From positions 19,565 through 83,564 of the forward strand of contig NZ_JHWX01000015.1 in assembly GCF_000621965.1 (NCBI RefSeq): a DNA stretch of 64,000 bases, in the 5' to 3' direction. Shown here piece by piece: positions 19,284 to 27,556 of this stretch. This DNA is from Methanobrevibacter wolinii SH. GTDB lineage: Archaea; Methanobacteriota; Methanobacteria; Methanobacteriales; Methanobacteriaceae. The position numbers and the translations under genes are program-made. Under the pieces are notes generated by a model. That model was given only the letters and a program-made list of their open reading frames with translations. It made no database searches and was not told the origin of the DNA. Each line of letters begins with the position of its first letter. Position 1 is the first letter of the stretch.

Positions 19284-19450
19284 TTATCTTTATTAATAAA
19301 TATCTTACTTACTAAAATTAAAATCATTAACCATCTTTACTAATAAATATCATATTTAAAAGTTAAAATCACCAACTATTTTTACTAATAAATATCCTTA
19401 TAGAAATTAATATCTCTAATTAAATATTCTAAAAGTTAATATCATTATAA
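19284..19450. repeat. Degenerate tandem units reaching into the 3' end of the exonuclease gene
   Basis: TAATAAATATC recurs at 19294, 19341 and 19386, and AAAAGTTAA(T/A)ATCA-type text recurs at about 19313, 19358 and 19431. The last lies inside the final codons of the exonuclease gene (minus strand). Confidence 0.55.
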
Positions 19451-20463
19451 ATTCTCATAAAGAAGTCAGCAAGAGATTTTACATCTAAACGATTATGTCT
19501 TACAATAGGTATTAATGGACCAATATTCTTTGTTGAAACATAATCTTTATAGTATCCTGGTATATATTGTCCTGGAACATCATTAAATCTTTCAAATCCA
19601 CATATATATGATTCAACAGTTGGAAGTTTACAATTTTCAAGTATATCTTTATACATCTGTCGTGTATAATATAATAAATCATAGTTTATATGTTTATTAT
19701 ATTTTATACCAAAGTAATTTGCTCTATTTTTAATATATGGTATATCAAAACTTTTACCATTATAACTTACATGTATTGAATCATCATCAAGATTTGATAA
19801 GTATCCAGATATTATTGCAGCTTCTTCAAGTCCATCTCTTTGAAGATATTGTTTTACTGTGATTTTATTGTTTTTAATACTTGCTATACCAATTAATATA
19901 ATTGGAACATTTGAAAGACCTAATGTTTCTATATCCATAAATTTATAGTTTTCAATATCTGTATATGCTGCACACATCATAGGATTTGAATCTTTAAATT
20001 TACCATTATTTTCTAAATAGTTATATAATTCTTTAAATTCACCATCATTTATTGTTTTAAGAATTTTATCTGCTTCTTTTTCATATTTATCTATTTTTCT
20101 TAGATCTTTTAAGTTATTTATACCTTTGTTTTTAAGTTTTTCTTCTTTTACAGGACCTATACCAGATACTAATTTTAGATTATTAATTAATTGATTATCT
20201 ATATTATTTCTTTTTAATTTAAAATTAATATCATATTTATTTGTAATTTCTAAACTATTTCCATAATCAGTGTTTATTTCCTTAACTCCTTTAAAGTCAG
20301 AAAAATCGTATCCTTCATATCTTTCTAATAATTCTTTTTCAAGATTCTTATAATATGTACTTGAGTTTAGATAATTTCTATTATATGTTTCTTTTGATGG
20401 TGACTGGCTACTTAATGAATTTTGAAAGAATTCCTCTAATACTCTACTTTTATAATCTGACAT
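19429..20463 (-). CDS. DEDD-type exonuclease, YprB/RNase_H_2 family, with helix-hairpin-helix
   Basis: A 344-residue protein whose C-terminal half is an RNase H-like 3'-5' exonuclease. The expected acidic residues are seen in MDIETLGL (about 176-183), SYNGKSFDIPYIKNRA (about 233-248) and HNRLDVKSLADF (about 322-333). The middle has SGIGPVKEEKLKNKGINNL (about 100-118), a helix-hairpin-helix-like DNA-binding element. The N-terminal 90 residues are polar and unassigned. Members of COG3359 have this plan; substrate and role (DNA or RNA repair) are unknown. It is divergent from ogt, a repair gene, with 140 bp between them carrying a TGTTGAAA/TTTCAACA inverted repeat. Confidence 0.8.
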   Translation of the reverse strand: MSDYKSRVLEEFFQNSLSSQSPSKETYNRNYLNSSTYYKNLEKELLERYEGYDFSDFKGVKEINTDYGNSLEITNKYDINFKLKRNNIDNQLINNLKLVSGIGPVKEEKLKNKGINNLKDLRKIDKYEKEADKILKTINDGEFKELYNYLENNGKFKDSNPMMCAAYTDIENYKFMDIETLGLSNVPIILIGIASIKNNKITVKQYLQRDGLEEAAIISGYLSNLDDDSIHVSYNGKSFDIPYIKNRANYFGIKYNKHINYDLLYYTRQMYKDILENCKLPTVESYICGFERFNDVPGQYIPGYYKDYVSTKNIGPLIPIVRHNRLDVKSLADFFMRIYNDINF

Positions 20464-20497
20464 CTTATCAACTTAAATATTATATTAAATAAATAAC

Positions 20498-20521
20498 TGT
20501 TGAAAATTATGAATTTCAACA
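20498..20521. promoter_or_regulatory. Inverted repeat TGTTGAAA/TTTCAACA between divergent repair genes
   Basis: Arms of 8 bp separated by 8 bases, 35 bases from the exonuclease start and about 85-110 bases from the ogt start. It could be a shared operator. The same core ends occur at 47169-47265 and 54559-54580. Confidence 0.4.
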
Positions 20522-20606
20522 AAACAATAAATTATTAATAATTAAATTATTTAACTTATTAAATATATAAATAATCATGTATTTAATAAAATTAGAGGGT
20601 ATTAAA

Positions 20607-21242
20607 ATGGACATTGAATACAAGGTTTATACAATTAAAGACACAATTATTGATGATATAAGTATTGTATTTACTAATGAAGAAAAGGATTATATTAAAA
20701 GAATATTCTTATCTAATCCAAATAATAATTCAGAAGTCTTAGCACTTAATGCCTATGATGAACTTAAAATTGCATCTATTGATGATTTAACAGATTACCT
20801 TAAAACTTTAGTTTCAAATATTAAAGCATATCTTAATGGTGAAGATATTAAATTTAAACTAGATAATCTAGATTTAAATAATTTAACTCCTTTTCAATAT
20901 AAAGTATTAATGGCAGAGTATCATACCCATAAAAATGAGGTCAATACATATAAAGAACTTGCTAAAGCTGCAGGAAGCCCTAGAGCATACAGAGCTGTAG
21001 GTAATGTACTTGCTAAAAATCCTTTTCCAATTATTATCCCATGTCATAGAACTGTAAAATCAGATAATATTATTGGTGGATTTAATGGTTTTCAAGCAGG
21101 AATTGAATCTAAAGCTATTTTACTTAAGATTGATGGAGTCTATGTAGATAAACGTAAAGTTCTAAGTGAAAGTCCAATAATTTCTAAAGATGATAAACAA
21201 ACAAAGTTTGATATGAAATATGTTTTAAAACCTATTAAATAG
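20607..21242 (+). CDS. ogt: Methylated-DNA--protein-cysteine methyltransferase
   Basis: Suicide repair protein that moves the methyl group of O6-methylguanine to its own cysteine. The active site IPCHRTV (about residues 148-154), the recognition helix text AYRAVGNVLAKNPFPII before it, and GFNGFQAGIESKAILLKIDG after it are standard for Ogt/MGMT. The N-terminal 80 residues are the less conserved domain. The start is ATG 20607 (MDIEYKVY): GAGGG at 20595-20599 lies 7 nt before it, while the upstream in-frame ATG at 20577 lacks a site and would include it. A C-terminal tail of about 30 residues beyond the domain is unassigned. Confidence 0.93.
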   Translation: MDIEYKVYTIKDTIIDDISIVFTNEEKDYIKRIFLSNPNNNSEVLALNAYDELKIASIDDLTDYLKTLVSNIKAYLNGEDIKFKLDNLDLNNLTPFQYKVLMAEYHTHKNEVNTYKELAKAAGSPRAYRAVGNVLAKNPFPIIIPCHRTVKSDNIIGGFNGFQAGIESKAILLKIDGVYVDKRKVLSESPIISKDDKQTKFDMKYVLKPIK

Positions 21243-21355
21243 AAGAAATAAGCAAAAACTTACATAAACACAAAAATAATTAAAAAAAACCTATTTAAAT
21301 ACAAAAACAAAACACAAAAACAATTAAAAAAACCTATTTAATACAATATGTCTTA
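21220..21355. repeat. Degenerate tandem units seeded by the ogt 3' end
   Basis: The gene end AAAACCTATTAAATA recurs as AAAACCTATTTAAATACAAA near 21286 and as AAAACCTATTTAATACAA near 21329. Offsets are about 59 and 43 bases. Confidence 0.55.
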
Positions 21356-21428
21356 AAGTTTATCTAGAAAACAATTAAGTTTCTAAAAGATAATATATTT
21401 TAAAGTTTAATAATAAAAATGTGATATA

Positions 21429-21803
21429 ATGAAGTGGAAAACAGCGACTATTATGGGTGTAATCTTATATTTTCTAGTATATGTCTGTTCAAATATAACC
21501 AATGGTGCTCTTGATACAGACTTGCCAGTGTTTAGAACATATATGCCAGTGTGGATAATATTTTGGACCATTATATTTGGAATCATATACATTAGACAAT
21601 TACCAGATAATGAACTTGCAGAAGGTTTAGTTCTTGGTGTTTATTTTATAATAATCTCTATTATACTTGATGTCTTTACAACTGCATTAATAAGCCATGT
21701 TCCTTTTACAGATTATATTAATAAAATAGCTTATATCTATATATTCTATCCATTAATAACTACTGCATTAGGTTATATGGCAAGTTTTGAAGTACAATTA
21801 TAA
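21429..21803 (+). CDS. Small four-helix membrane protein, paralogue A
   Basis: A 124-residue hydrophobic protein with four predicted membrane segments (about 7-24, 40-57, 66-90, 98-116). Family unknown to me. It has the same length and layout as the next gene, and the loop before helix 3 is alike (NELAEGLVLGVYFI here, NYFNEGTVLSVIIF there), so the two are tandem paralogues. GTGATATA just before ATG 21429 is the ribosome site. Confidence 0.65.
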   Translation: MKWKTATIMGVILYFLVYVCSNITNGALDTDLPVFRTYMPVWIIFWTIIFGIIYIRQLPDNELAEGLVLGVYFIIISIILDVFTTALISHVPFTDYINKIAYIYIFYPLITTALGYMASFEVQL

Positions 21804-21961
21804 TATAATCTACATGAGCTTTAAACACAATTATAAAAGAAACTTCAAACCACAATTACATAAAAACACAATATAAAAATAACTTACATAAAAATCTTAA
21901 AACACAATTATAAAAAACACTAGCTTACATAAGAAATTATAAAAATTTAATAAATGATAAT

Positions 21962-22336
21962 ATGAAGAAAATAGCTATAATATATGGATTTATATCTTGG
22001 ATTGTTACAATTACATTAATATTGATGTCACATAATTCAAACCCATATATCTTTAATATACTACTTGATTTAGTTTTAACTGTCCTTGCCCTTATTATTG
22101 GTATTAATTATCTTAAAGGATTTAGTACTAATTACTTTAATGAAGGAACAGTTTTAAGTGTAATAATATTTTTAATTAATATATGTCTTGATCAGATTTA
22201 CTATAATATAGTTGGTTTACCAATGGGTATTATTGAGTATATGTTAAATGTTGGATTTATCTATTTATTGTATCCTATTATAATCTGTACTATTGGATTT
22301 TTATTTGATAATATTGATACAATTATTAAAAATTAA
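21962..22336 (+). CDS. Small four-helix membrane protein, paralogue B
   Basis: Also 124 residues with four membrane segments (about 4-22, 31-48, 62-82, 90-114). The motif NEGTVLSVIIFLINICLDQI matches AEGLVLGVYFIIISIILDVF of the gene before it in position and pattern. No known domain. TGATA precedes the ATG. The 158-bp gap between the two genes contains repeats of CACAATTATA related to the end of paralogue A. Confidence 0.65.
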   Translation: MKKIAIIYGFISWIVTITLILMSHNSNPYIFNILLDLVLTVLALIIGINYLKGFSTNYFNEGTVLSVIIFLINICLDQIYYNIVGLPMGIIEYMLNVGFIYLLYPIIICTIGFLFDNIDTIIKN

Positions 22337-22597
22337 TTATTATCACTTTTTTTATAATTAGCTTTAAAATACAAATAAATCAACACTTATTTTAAAAGAA
22401 AAAATATTTTTACTAAAAAATAATTTTAAATATTAAAATTACAAAATGTAACTTAAAAATAATTAGCTTTATATAAAAGAAAAACAAAGTATTTAATATA
22501 AAAACTTACTTATTCATTTAAATTTTAATTTAAATAAATAGTAATACAATAAAATTAATCAAATAGCTAATTTAAAATTAGTATAAAGGAGGATAAT

Positions 22598-23470
22598 ATG
22601 CCACATAATAACCAACATCATGGTAATCCAAATATGGATCCTGAAGAGCAAAAAGCTAGAATTCAGCAAGAAATGAATATAGCTAAAAATATGACTCAAA
22701 TTAAACATAAAATTGTTGTTATGAGTGGAAAAGGTGGAGTAGGTAAATCCACTGTTGCTGCAAATATTGCAGAATCTTTTGCTAAAAAAGGATATAAAAC
22801 TGGAATCCTTGATGTAGATATTCATGGACCAAACATACCAAAATTATTTGGTAGAGAAGGTTCCCAATTAGGTATTTCTGAAGACAATAAGATTTTACCT
22901 GTAAAATCAAAAGATGGTGTAGAAATCATCTCTATGGGCTTTTTACTTGGTACCCAAGATACACCAGTTATATGGAGAGGACCACAAAAAACAGGTGTAA
23001 TTAGACAATTCATATCTGATGTTAAATGGGGTAACCTTGATGTATTAATTATTGATAACCCACCAGGAACTGGAGATGAGCCTTTAACTGTACTTCAAAC
23101 CATACCTGAAGCAGACGCTGTTGTTATGGTAACCACCCCTAACTCCCTATCACAAGAAGATGTTCTCAAATGTGTAAAAATGGCTAAAAAAATGAATATT
23201 AAACAAATTGGTCTTGTTGAGAACATGGCATACTTGACATGCCCACATTGTGGTGAAAAACTAAATGTATTTGGTAAAAGTGAAGGTTCAAACTTTGCTG
23301 ACTTAATGGATATTGACTTCCTAGGACAACTTCCACTTACTGAGAAAGTTGCAGATGCTGTAAATGAAGATACTATAAATACAGAACAAGATCCAAAAAG
23401 TCCAATCTCTAAAGAGTTTAATTCAATTACTGAAAAAATTGCTAAAAACTACTTTAAAGATGAAGAATAA
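22598..23470 (+). CDS. Mrp/NBP35-type iron-sulfur cluster carrier ATPase
   Basis: Cytosolic P-loop ATPase of the Mrp/NBP35/ApbC group that binds and hands over 4Fe-4S clusters. The deviant Walker A SGKGGVGKS is at residues 43-51, followed by LDVDIHGPNIPKLFG (switch region), DNPPGTGDEPLTV (Walker B region), and the cluster-binding CPHC near residue 212. Length 290 is typical of archaeal members. A His/Asn-rich N-terminal tail is present. GGAGG 7 nt upstream fixes the ATG. The terminator hairpin overlaps the stop codon. Confidence 0.94.
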   Translation: MPHNNQHHGNPNMDPEEQKARIQQEMNIAKNMTQIKHKIVVMSGKGGVGKSTVAANIAESFAKKGYKTGILDVDIHGPNIPKLFGREGSQLGISEDNKILPVKSKDGVEIISMGFLLGTQDTPVIWRGPQKTGVIRQFISDVKWGNLDVLIIDNPPGTGDEPLTVLQTIPEADAVVMVTTPNSLSQEDVLKCVKMAKKMNIKQIGLVENMAYLTCPHCGEKLNVFGKSEGSNFADLMDIDFLGQLPLTEKVADAVNEDTINTEQDPKSPISKEFNSITEKIAKNYFKDEE

Positions 23471-23495
23471 AGATTTAATTCTTTATTCTAATTAT
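23464..23495 (+). terminator. Terminator hairpin overlapping the mrp stop codon
   Basis: AGAATAAAGA (23464-23473) pairs perfectly with TCTTTATTCT (23480-23489) across 6 nt. T-rich text follows. Confidence 0.65.
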
Positions 23496-23866
23496 TTTAC
23501 TATTTTTTATAATTTAAATAAGATACAAACCAAATTTACAAAACCCGTAAACAAATAAAAAACATCTACTTTTACCAAACCCATAACCATAAAAAAACCT
23601 AATGTTAACATCTGATTTTATTAATATAAACAACTAATTTTAACCTAAATTATATAATTTAAAACTAAATTTACCCTTTTTTTATTAAAACAAATGATAT
23701 CATATTTATATCATTTTTAATAAATAGATTAACAACAATTAGTTTTATTCTATATAATATTCTAAGTTATTTAGTTTCTATTTAGATACATTATCTTTAT
23801 ATTTGAAATAGAACTTAATATAATATTAATTAAAAGTTTTCATATAAAAATTTAAAAGGTAATCTA
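23471..23866. other. Spacer before the flavoenzyme gene, with one inverted repeat
   Basis: AAATGATAT (23692-23700) pairs with ATATCATTT (23708-23716) across 7 nt and is followed by TTTTAA. It may be an operator or a weak terminator. Otherwise the spacer is AT-rich with no gene seen. Confidence 0.45.
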
Positions 23867-25234
23867 ATGGAAGAATATGATATAATTTATATTGGTAGTG
23901 GGAATGCTGCATGGCAAGGGGGAAGATTCCTTGCCGATGCAGGATGGAAAGTTTTAATTGTTGAAGAAGGACTATATGGTGGGGCCTGTGCTAATTATGG
24001 TTGTAACTCCAAAATATTACTTGATGCACCATATGAACTATCTGCAGCAATTAAAAGGTATGAAGGAATTGGTAAAAAAGGAGACTTTAGTGTTGACTGG
24101 CCAAGTTTAATGGAGTATAAGAAAAAAAGAATAGCTGGATTATCCAAATTTCTAGAAGGAAAGTTCAAAGAATATAATCTTGATACTGCTAACGGCAAAG
24201 GTGTCCTTCTTGATAAACATAGAGTCCAAGTGGAAGATAAAATCTACTATGGTGACAAAATAGTAATAGCTACAGGTCTCCATCCATTTATACCTGATAT
24301 TCCAGGTAAAGAATATATACATGACAGTACTGACTTTTTGGACATAGAAGAACTTCCAGAGGAAACAATAATATTAGGTGCTGGATTCGTATCCCTGGAA
24401 TTTGCCTCAATACTTGCAGAGGCTGGTAAAATTGTTGATGTCCTAATTAGGTCTAACAAGGCATTAAGGAATTTCTATCAACCATATGTTAAAGAAACCA
24501 TCAAGGTACTTGAAGGTAAAGGGGTTAAATTCCATTACTATACAGAGGCTGTTGAAGTTAATAAAAAAGATGACAGATATGAAGTAAAAACCAACAACAA
24601 TCTAAGTTTAACTGGAGACTATGTGCTTGGTGCTCTTGGAAGAATAGCCAATGTGGAAGGTATTGGACTTGAAAGGGCAGGAGTAAAAGCATCCGAAAAA
24701 GGCATTCCAGTTAATGGCCATATGCAGACAAATGTTGAAAATATTTATGCAACAGGTGATGTCGCAGATACAAATCAAGCAAAACTAGTTACTGTAGCTA
24801 TCCACCAATCCAAATACCTAGCAAAATACTTATTAGGTAAAACAAATGAGGATATTACATACCCTGTTGTTCCTGCAGTTGTGTTCACACTACCAAGAAT
24901 AGCTACTGTTGGAGTCTCTGCTGACTATGCATTGGAACATCCCGATGAATATGAGGCACATAGAATAGAATATGGTAAAGCTTATTCCATTGAACTTAAA
25001 AATGAGAATACTGCAGAATGTACTGTTATCACTGACAAAGACAAAAATATTCTTGGTGCTGAAATATACAGTTCTGAAGCTGAAAACCTTGTAAATATAT
25101 TCGCATTTATTATAAATAAGAAGATAAGTTTAGAAGAGCTTGATTATATGATATATGCTTTCCCATCAAGTAGTTCTGTAGCTTTATATAAACTACATAA
25201 TATCCATTATAATATTGGTTATAGAAAAAAATAA
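23867..25234 (+). CDS. Class I pyridine nucleotide-disulfide oxidoreductase lacking the C-terminal catalytic His motif
   Basis: FAD/NAD(P)-dependent oxidoreductase of the lipoamide dehydrogenase/glutathione reductase type, 455 residues. FAD-binding GSGNAA at 10-15, redox cysteines C41 and C46 in GGACANYGCNSK, NAD(P)-binding GAGFVSLEFA at about 166-175, second FAD motif ATGDVADTN at about 293-301, and a C-terminal dimerisation domain are all visible. In place of the usual HPT..E motif the protein has AFPSSSSV (about 431-438), so the base that activates the thiolate is absent. The substrate is unknown. Coding text is richer in GC and uses AGG arginine codons more than neighbours, which suggests transfer, probably from a Firmicute (inference). 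Confidence 0.85.
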   Translation: MEEYDIIYIGSGNAAWQGGRFLADAGWKVLIVEEGLYGGACANYGCNSKILLDAPYELSAAIKRYEGIGKKGDFSVDWPSLMEYKKKRIAGLSKFLEGKFKEYNLDTANGKGVLLDKHRVQVEDKIYYGDKIVIATGLHPFIPDIPGKEYIHDSTDFLDIEELPEETIILGAGFVSLEFASILAEAGKIVDVLIRSNKALRNFYQPYVKETIKVLEGKGVKFHYYTEAVEVNKKDDRYEVKTNNNLSLTGDYVLGALGRIANVEGIGLERAGVKASEKGIPVNGHMQTNVENIYATGDVADTNQAKLVTVAIHQSKYLAKYLLGKTNEDITYPVVPAVVFTLPRIATVGVSADYALEHPDEYEAHRIEYGKAYSIELKNENTAECTVITDKDKNILGAEIYSSEAENLVNIFAFIINKKISLEELDYMIYAFPSSSSVALYKLHNIHYNIGYRKK

Positions 25235-25299
25235 GATTTCCATAATAGCTGTAATAGTAAACTGCTATGGATAAAAGAGATATGGAGTTGGGAATAAAA

Positions 25300-25584
25300 A
25301 TGACTGATAATTACAGGAATGTTGATGAGAGTAAGTATCCTATGACCTATCAGGAATATGAAGATAAAGTTATAGAATTATTTCTAAAAAATGATCCTTC
25401 CGATAAAAAAGGTAGACTTAAATTTCTTGATGATTTATTAAAAGAAGAACCTGATTTTATTTATGCAGGATATTTACAGGATTGTTATGATTATGATCAT
25501 ACTAAATTAGATCCTCCTGAGAGGGTTTTTTGGGATTACCTTTTAAGGTCTTGTCCTGTCCATGTTCTAGAATTACTATATTAA
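25300..25584 (+). CDS. Small acidic protein of unknown function
   Basis: 94 residues from ATG 25300 (MTDNYRNVDESKYPMTYQEYEDKV); GGAG and GGGA lie just upstream, whereas an earlier in-frame ATG at 25267 has no ribosome site. Contains FLKNDPSDKKGRLKFLDDLL and a tail with two cysteines (QDCYDYD, LLRSCPVHVLELLY). I do not recognise the family. It follows the flavoenzyme by 65 bp in the same direction and may be co-transcribed. Confidence 0.6.
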   Translation: MTDNYRNVDESKYPMTYQEYEDKVIELFLKNDPSDKKGRLKFLDDLLKEEPDFIYAGYLQDCYDYDHTKLDPPERVFWDYLLRSCPVHVLELLY

Positions 25585-25668
25585 GAATATTATGAAGATA
25601 GTTTACATTATTATAAACAACATAACATAACACAATTAAACTTTAAAAAAAGAGGGGAGCATATTTTT

Positions 25669-26121
25669 ATGGTATTTAAATTTGCTATAAAAAATATTGA
25701 ATTAATTAAAAATTTACCAGAGGATTTATTCAATGAATTACTAAATTATAATGGTGCAATATCTGATGAACTTAAAATGGGTTTAAGTAAATTTAATCCA
25801 GAGTTTAGAAAATTAAGATCAGATAAAGAGAATGGTAGTTGGACCTTACTTTCAAGGATTTATATGCGCCGTGCAAAATACGATAAACTATTTGATAAAA
25901 TAGGACAAGACGCATTATTACAGGATGCAGTTGATTTTGTATTACAATATCCTCAATATAAATGTCTAATAACATATGTGTATTATAAAGATGATTCTGA
26001 TAGTGATAATATTAAATTTATTACTAAAGTTCCTTTTAATGATTTTTTAGATTTGATTGAAGGTCAGGATGTCACTAAGGATGATAAGGTAAGGGAGAAA
26101 TATAATATTCCTAAAGATTAA
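25669..26121 (+). CDS. Protein of unknown function, 150 residues
   Basis: Soluble, no membrane segment or signal peptide. GAGGGGAG lies about 9-10 nt before ATG 25669, a good ribosome site. Mixed helix and strand text (FKFAIKNIELIKNLPEDLFNELL, then WTLLSRIYMRRAKYDKLFDKIG, then KCLITYVYYKDD). No family recognised. It lies 84 bp after the previous small gene and belongs to the same block of foreign-looking genes. Confidence 0.6.
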   Translation: MVFKFAIKNIELIKNLPEDLFNELLNYNGAISDELKMGLSKFNPEFRKLRSDKENGSWTLLSRIYMRRAKYDKLFDKIGQDALLQDAVDFVLQYPQYKCLITYVYYKDDSDSDNIKFITKVPFNDFLDLIEGQDVTKDDKVREKYNIPKD

Positions 26122-26488
26122 ATAGGTAAAGGACTGATAAAATTTTATATAAACCATAAATTAATGCCTTCTTACTTTATTACATCTCCCCTTTTTTGTA
26201 TCCTAAAATTGTTTAAATGAATTCTTCTTTATCCCTAACAATCACCATCCTCTTAACCATTTTTGTAGAAAATGTCTATAAATTTTTTATTCCTTCTTTG
26301 TGGGTCTCTATTTTTTCATGAAACATATTAAATCTTTGAATATAATAGAAAATAACACTTTAAAGCTATTTTAATAATTATAATGTTCTATGTCATTTAA
26401 ATATAGAATTGTAGTCCACATTATAGTATAGAACAAATTCCATTATATCCAAACATTATTAAAAGAATTTCCAAAATATATTAAAAAG
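26122..26488. other. Spacer with a possible gene remnant on the minus strand
   Basis: On the minus strand ATG 26326 opens MFHEKIETHKEGIKNL, then a TAG, then the same frame continues TFSTKMVKRMVIVRDKEEFI to a stop at 26213-26215. This may be a decayed small gene or chance. The plus strand here is C-rich for the region (CCCTAACAATCACCATCC). Confidence 0.35.
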
Positions 26489-26537
26489 TTTTATATAATT
26501 AAAAAAATAGATTATTATATAGACCAGTCATTATAAT
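26489..26537 (+). promoter_or_regulatory. TetR-gene promoter with an LmrA/YxaF-like operator
   Basis: A TATA box TTTATATA lies at about 26490-26497. About 25-30 bases on, where transcription should start, is ATATAGACCAGTCATTATA (26517-26535). Its GACCAGTC core and flanking AT text match, from memory, the operator of the Bacillus subtilis LmrA and YxaF repressors. It overlaps the start site and so fits autorepression. Confidence 0.6.
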
Positions 26538-26551
26538 TTTAAGGTTTTAAT

Positions 26552-27133
26552 ATGAATAGGAAAAAAGAAAAGATATTAAATGCAGCGACAATACTATTTC
26601 AAGAAAAAGGATATTATGGAACTGGTCTTAATGAAATTTTAAGAAAAAGTGATTGTCCTAAAGGCTCATTATATTACTATTTCCCAGATGGTAAGGAACA
26701 ATTGGCCCTTGAAAGTATTGAAATAACAAAAAATTTTGTAGAAAGAAAAATCAGAGATAGTCTTAGACAGATAGATGATCCTAGAGAATCTATAAAAACT
26801 TTTGTTAAGGAAATGGCGGAAAATATCTATAAGGATAAAAATGAAATAGACTCCTTTCAAAGTAATAAAAAAATCTCAATAAACTTGATTGCACTAGAAA
26901 CATCCAAGACTAATGAGAACATAAGGTGTGCATGTGAGGATGCATACCACAGCTGGGAGAAAGTATACTATGATAAACTAGTGGAAAGTGACATAGAAAA
27001 AACGAAAGCAAAAAAGCTATCAAAAACTATCGAAACATTAATTGAGGGAGCAATACTTATGTCTACCACCAATAAGGATGATAAATACATATTAGAAGTA
27101 GCGGAATTAATACCTAAATTAATTGATAATTAA
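26552..27133 (+). CDS. TetR family repressor, LmrA/YxaF-like
   Basis: A 193-residue TetR/AcrR regulator. The N-terminal helix-turn-helix reads KILNAATILFQEKGYYGTGLNEIL then CPKGSLYYYFPDGKEQLALES, very close in pattern to B. subtilis LmrA/YxaF. The C-terminal ligand domain holds IALETSKTNENIRCACEDAYHSWEKVYYDKL and LIEGAILMST, also typical of that subgroup. It should repress its own promoter through the GACCAGTC site just upstream and probably the efflux gene that follows at 27557. In Bacillus these repressors respond to flavonoids; the inducer here is unknown. An archaeal gene of clearly bacterial type, likely transferred. Confidence 0.88.
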   Translation: MNRKKEKILNAATILFQEKGYYGTGLNEILRKSDCPKGSLYYYFPDGKEQLALESIEITKNFVERKIRDSLRQIDDPRESIKTFVKEMAENIYKDKNEIDSFQSNKKISINLIALETSKTNENIRCACEDAYHSWEKVYYDKLVESDIEKTKAKKLSKTIETLIEGAILMSTTNKDDKYILEVAELIPKLIDN

Positions 27134-27556
27134 TTGTTTAATCGTTGACACCTTTTTATAAACTATAAACAATTTAAATAAGTATTTTTTAAATAAATAC
27201 TCTAGATTTAGGTTTAAATTAGATAATTGAATACTCCAATTTAAGTAAATATTAGATTTACAAAAGCCCCCAACAATTTATTAATTAATTTAAAATAAGA
27301 AATCTATAAATAAATAGTAAATTATAGACCTAATAAATTTATTAAATGCTTAAAGACAGTTGACTTTTAACAAAATTAGCCCTTTTAAAAAATAGTACAC
27401 CTAAAATATCAACACAGTTAAAAACAATTAATTTTCTATAACTATCTATTTTACAATTAAAAATAAATTTTAAAGTAAATAAATCTTATAAATTAAAAAA
27501 AATCTTCTTATTAGAACCTTAATTAACTACTTTTTTCAAAATTTACGGTGACCCTA
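27134..27556. other. Spacer between repressor and efflux gene
   Basis: Contains TTATAGACC (27322-27330), a half-match to the operator upstream of the repressor, but not the full GACC..GTC form. No other gene was seen. GGTGA at 27547-27551 is the ribosome site of the transporter. Confidence 0.4.
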
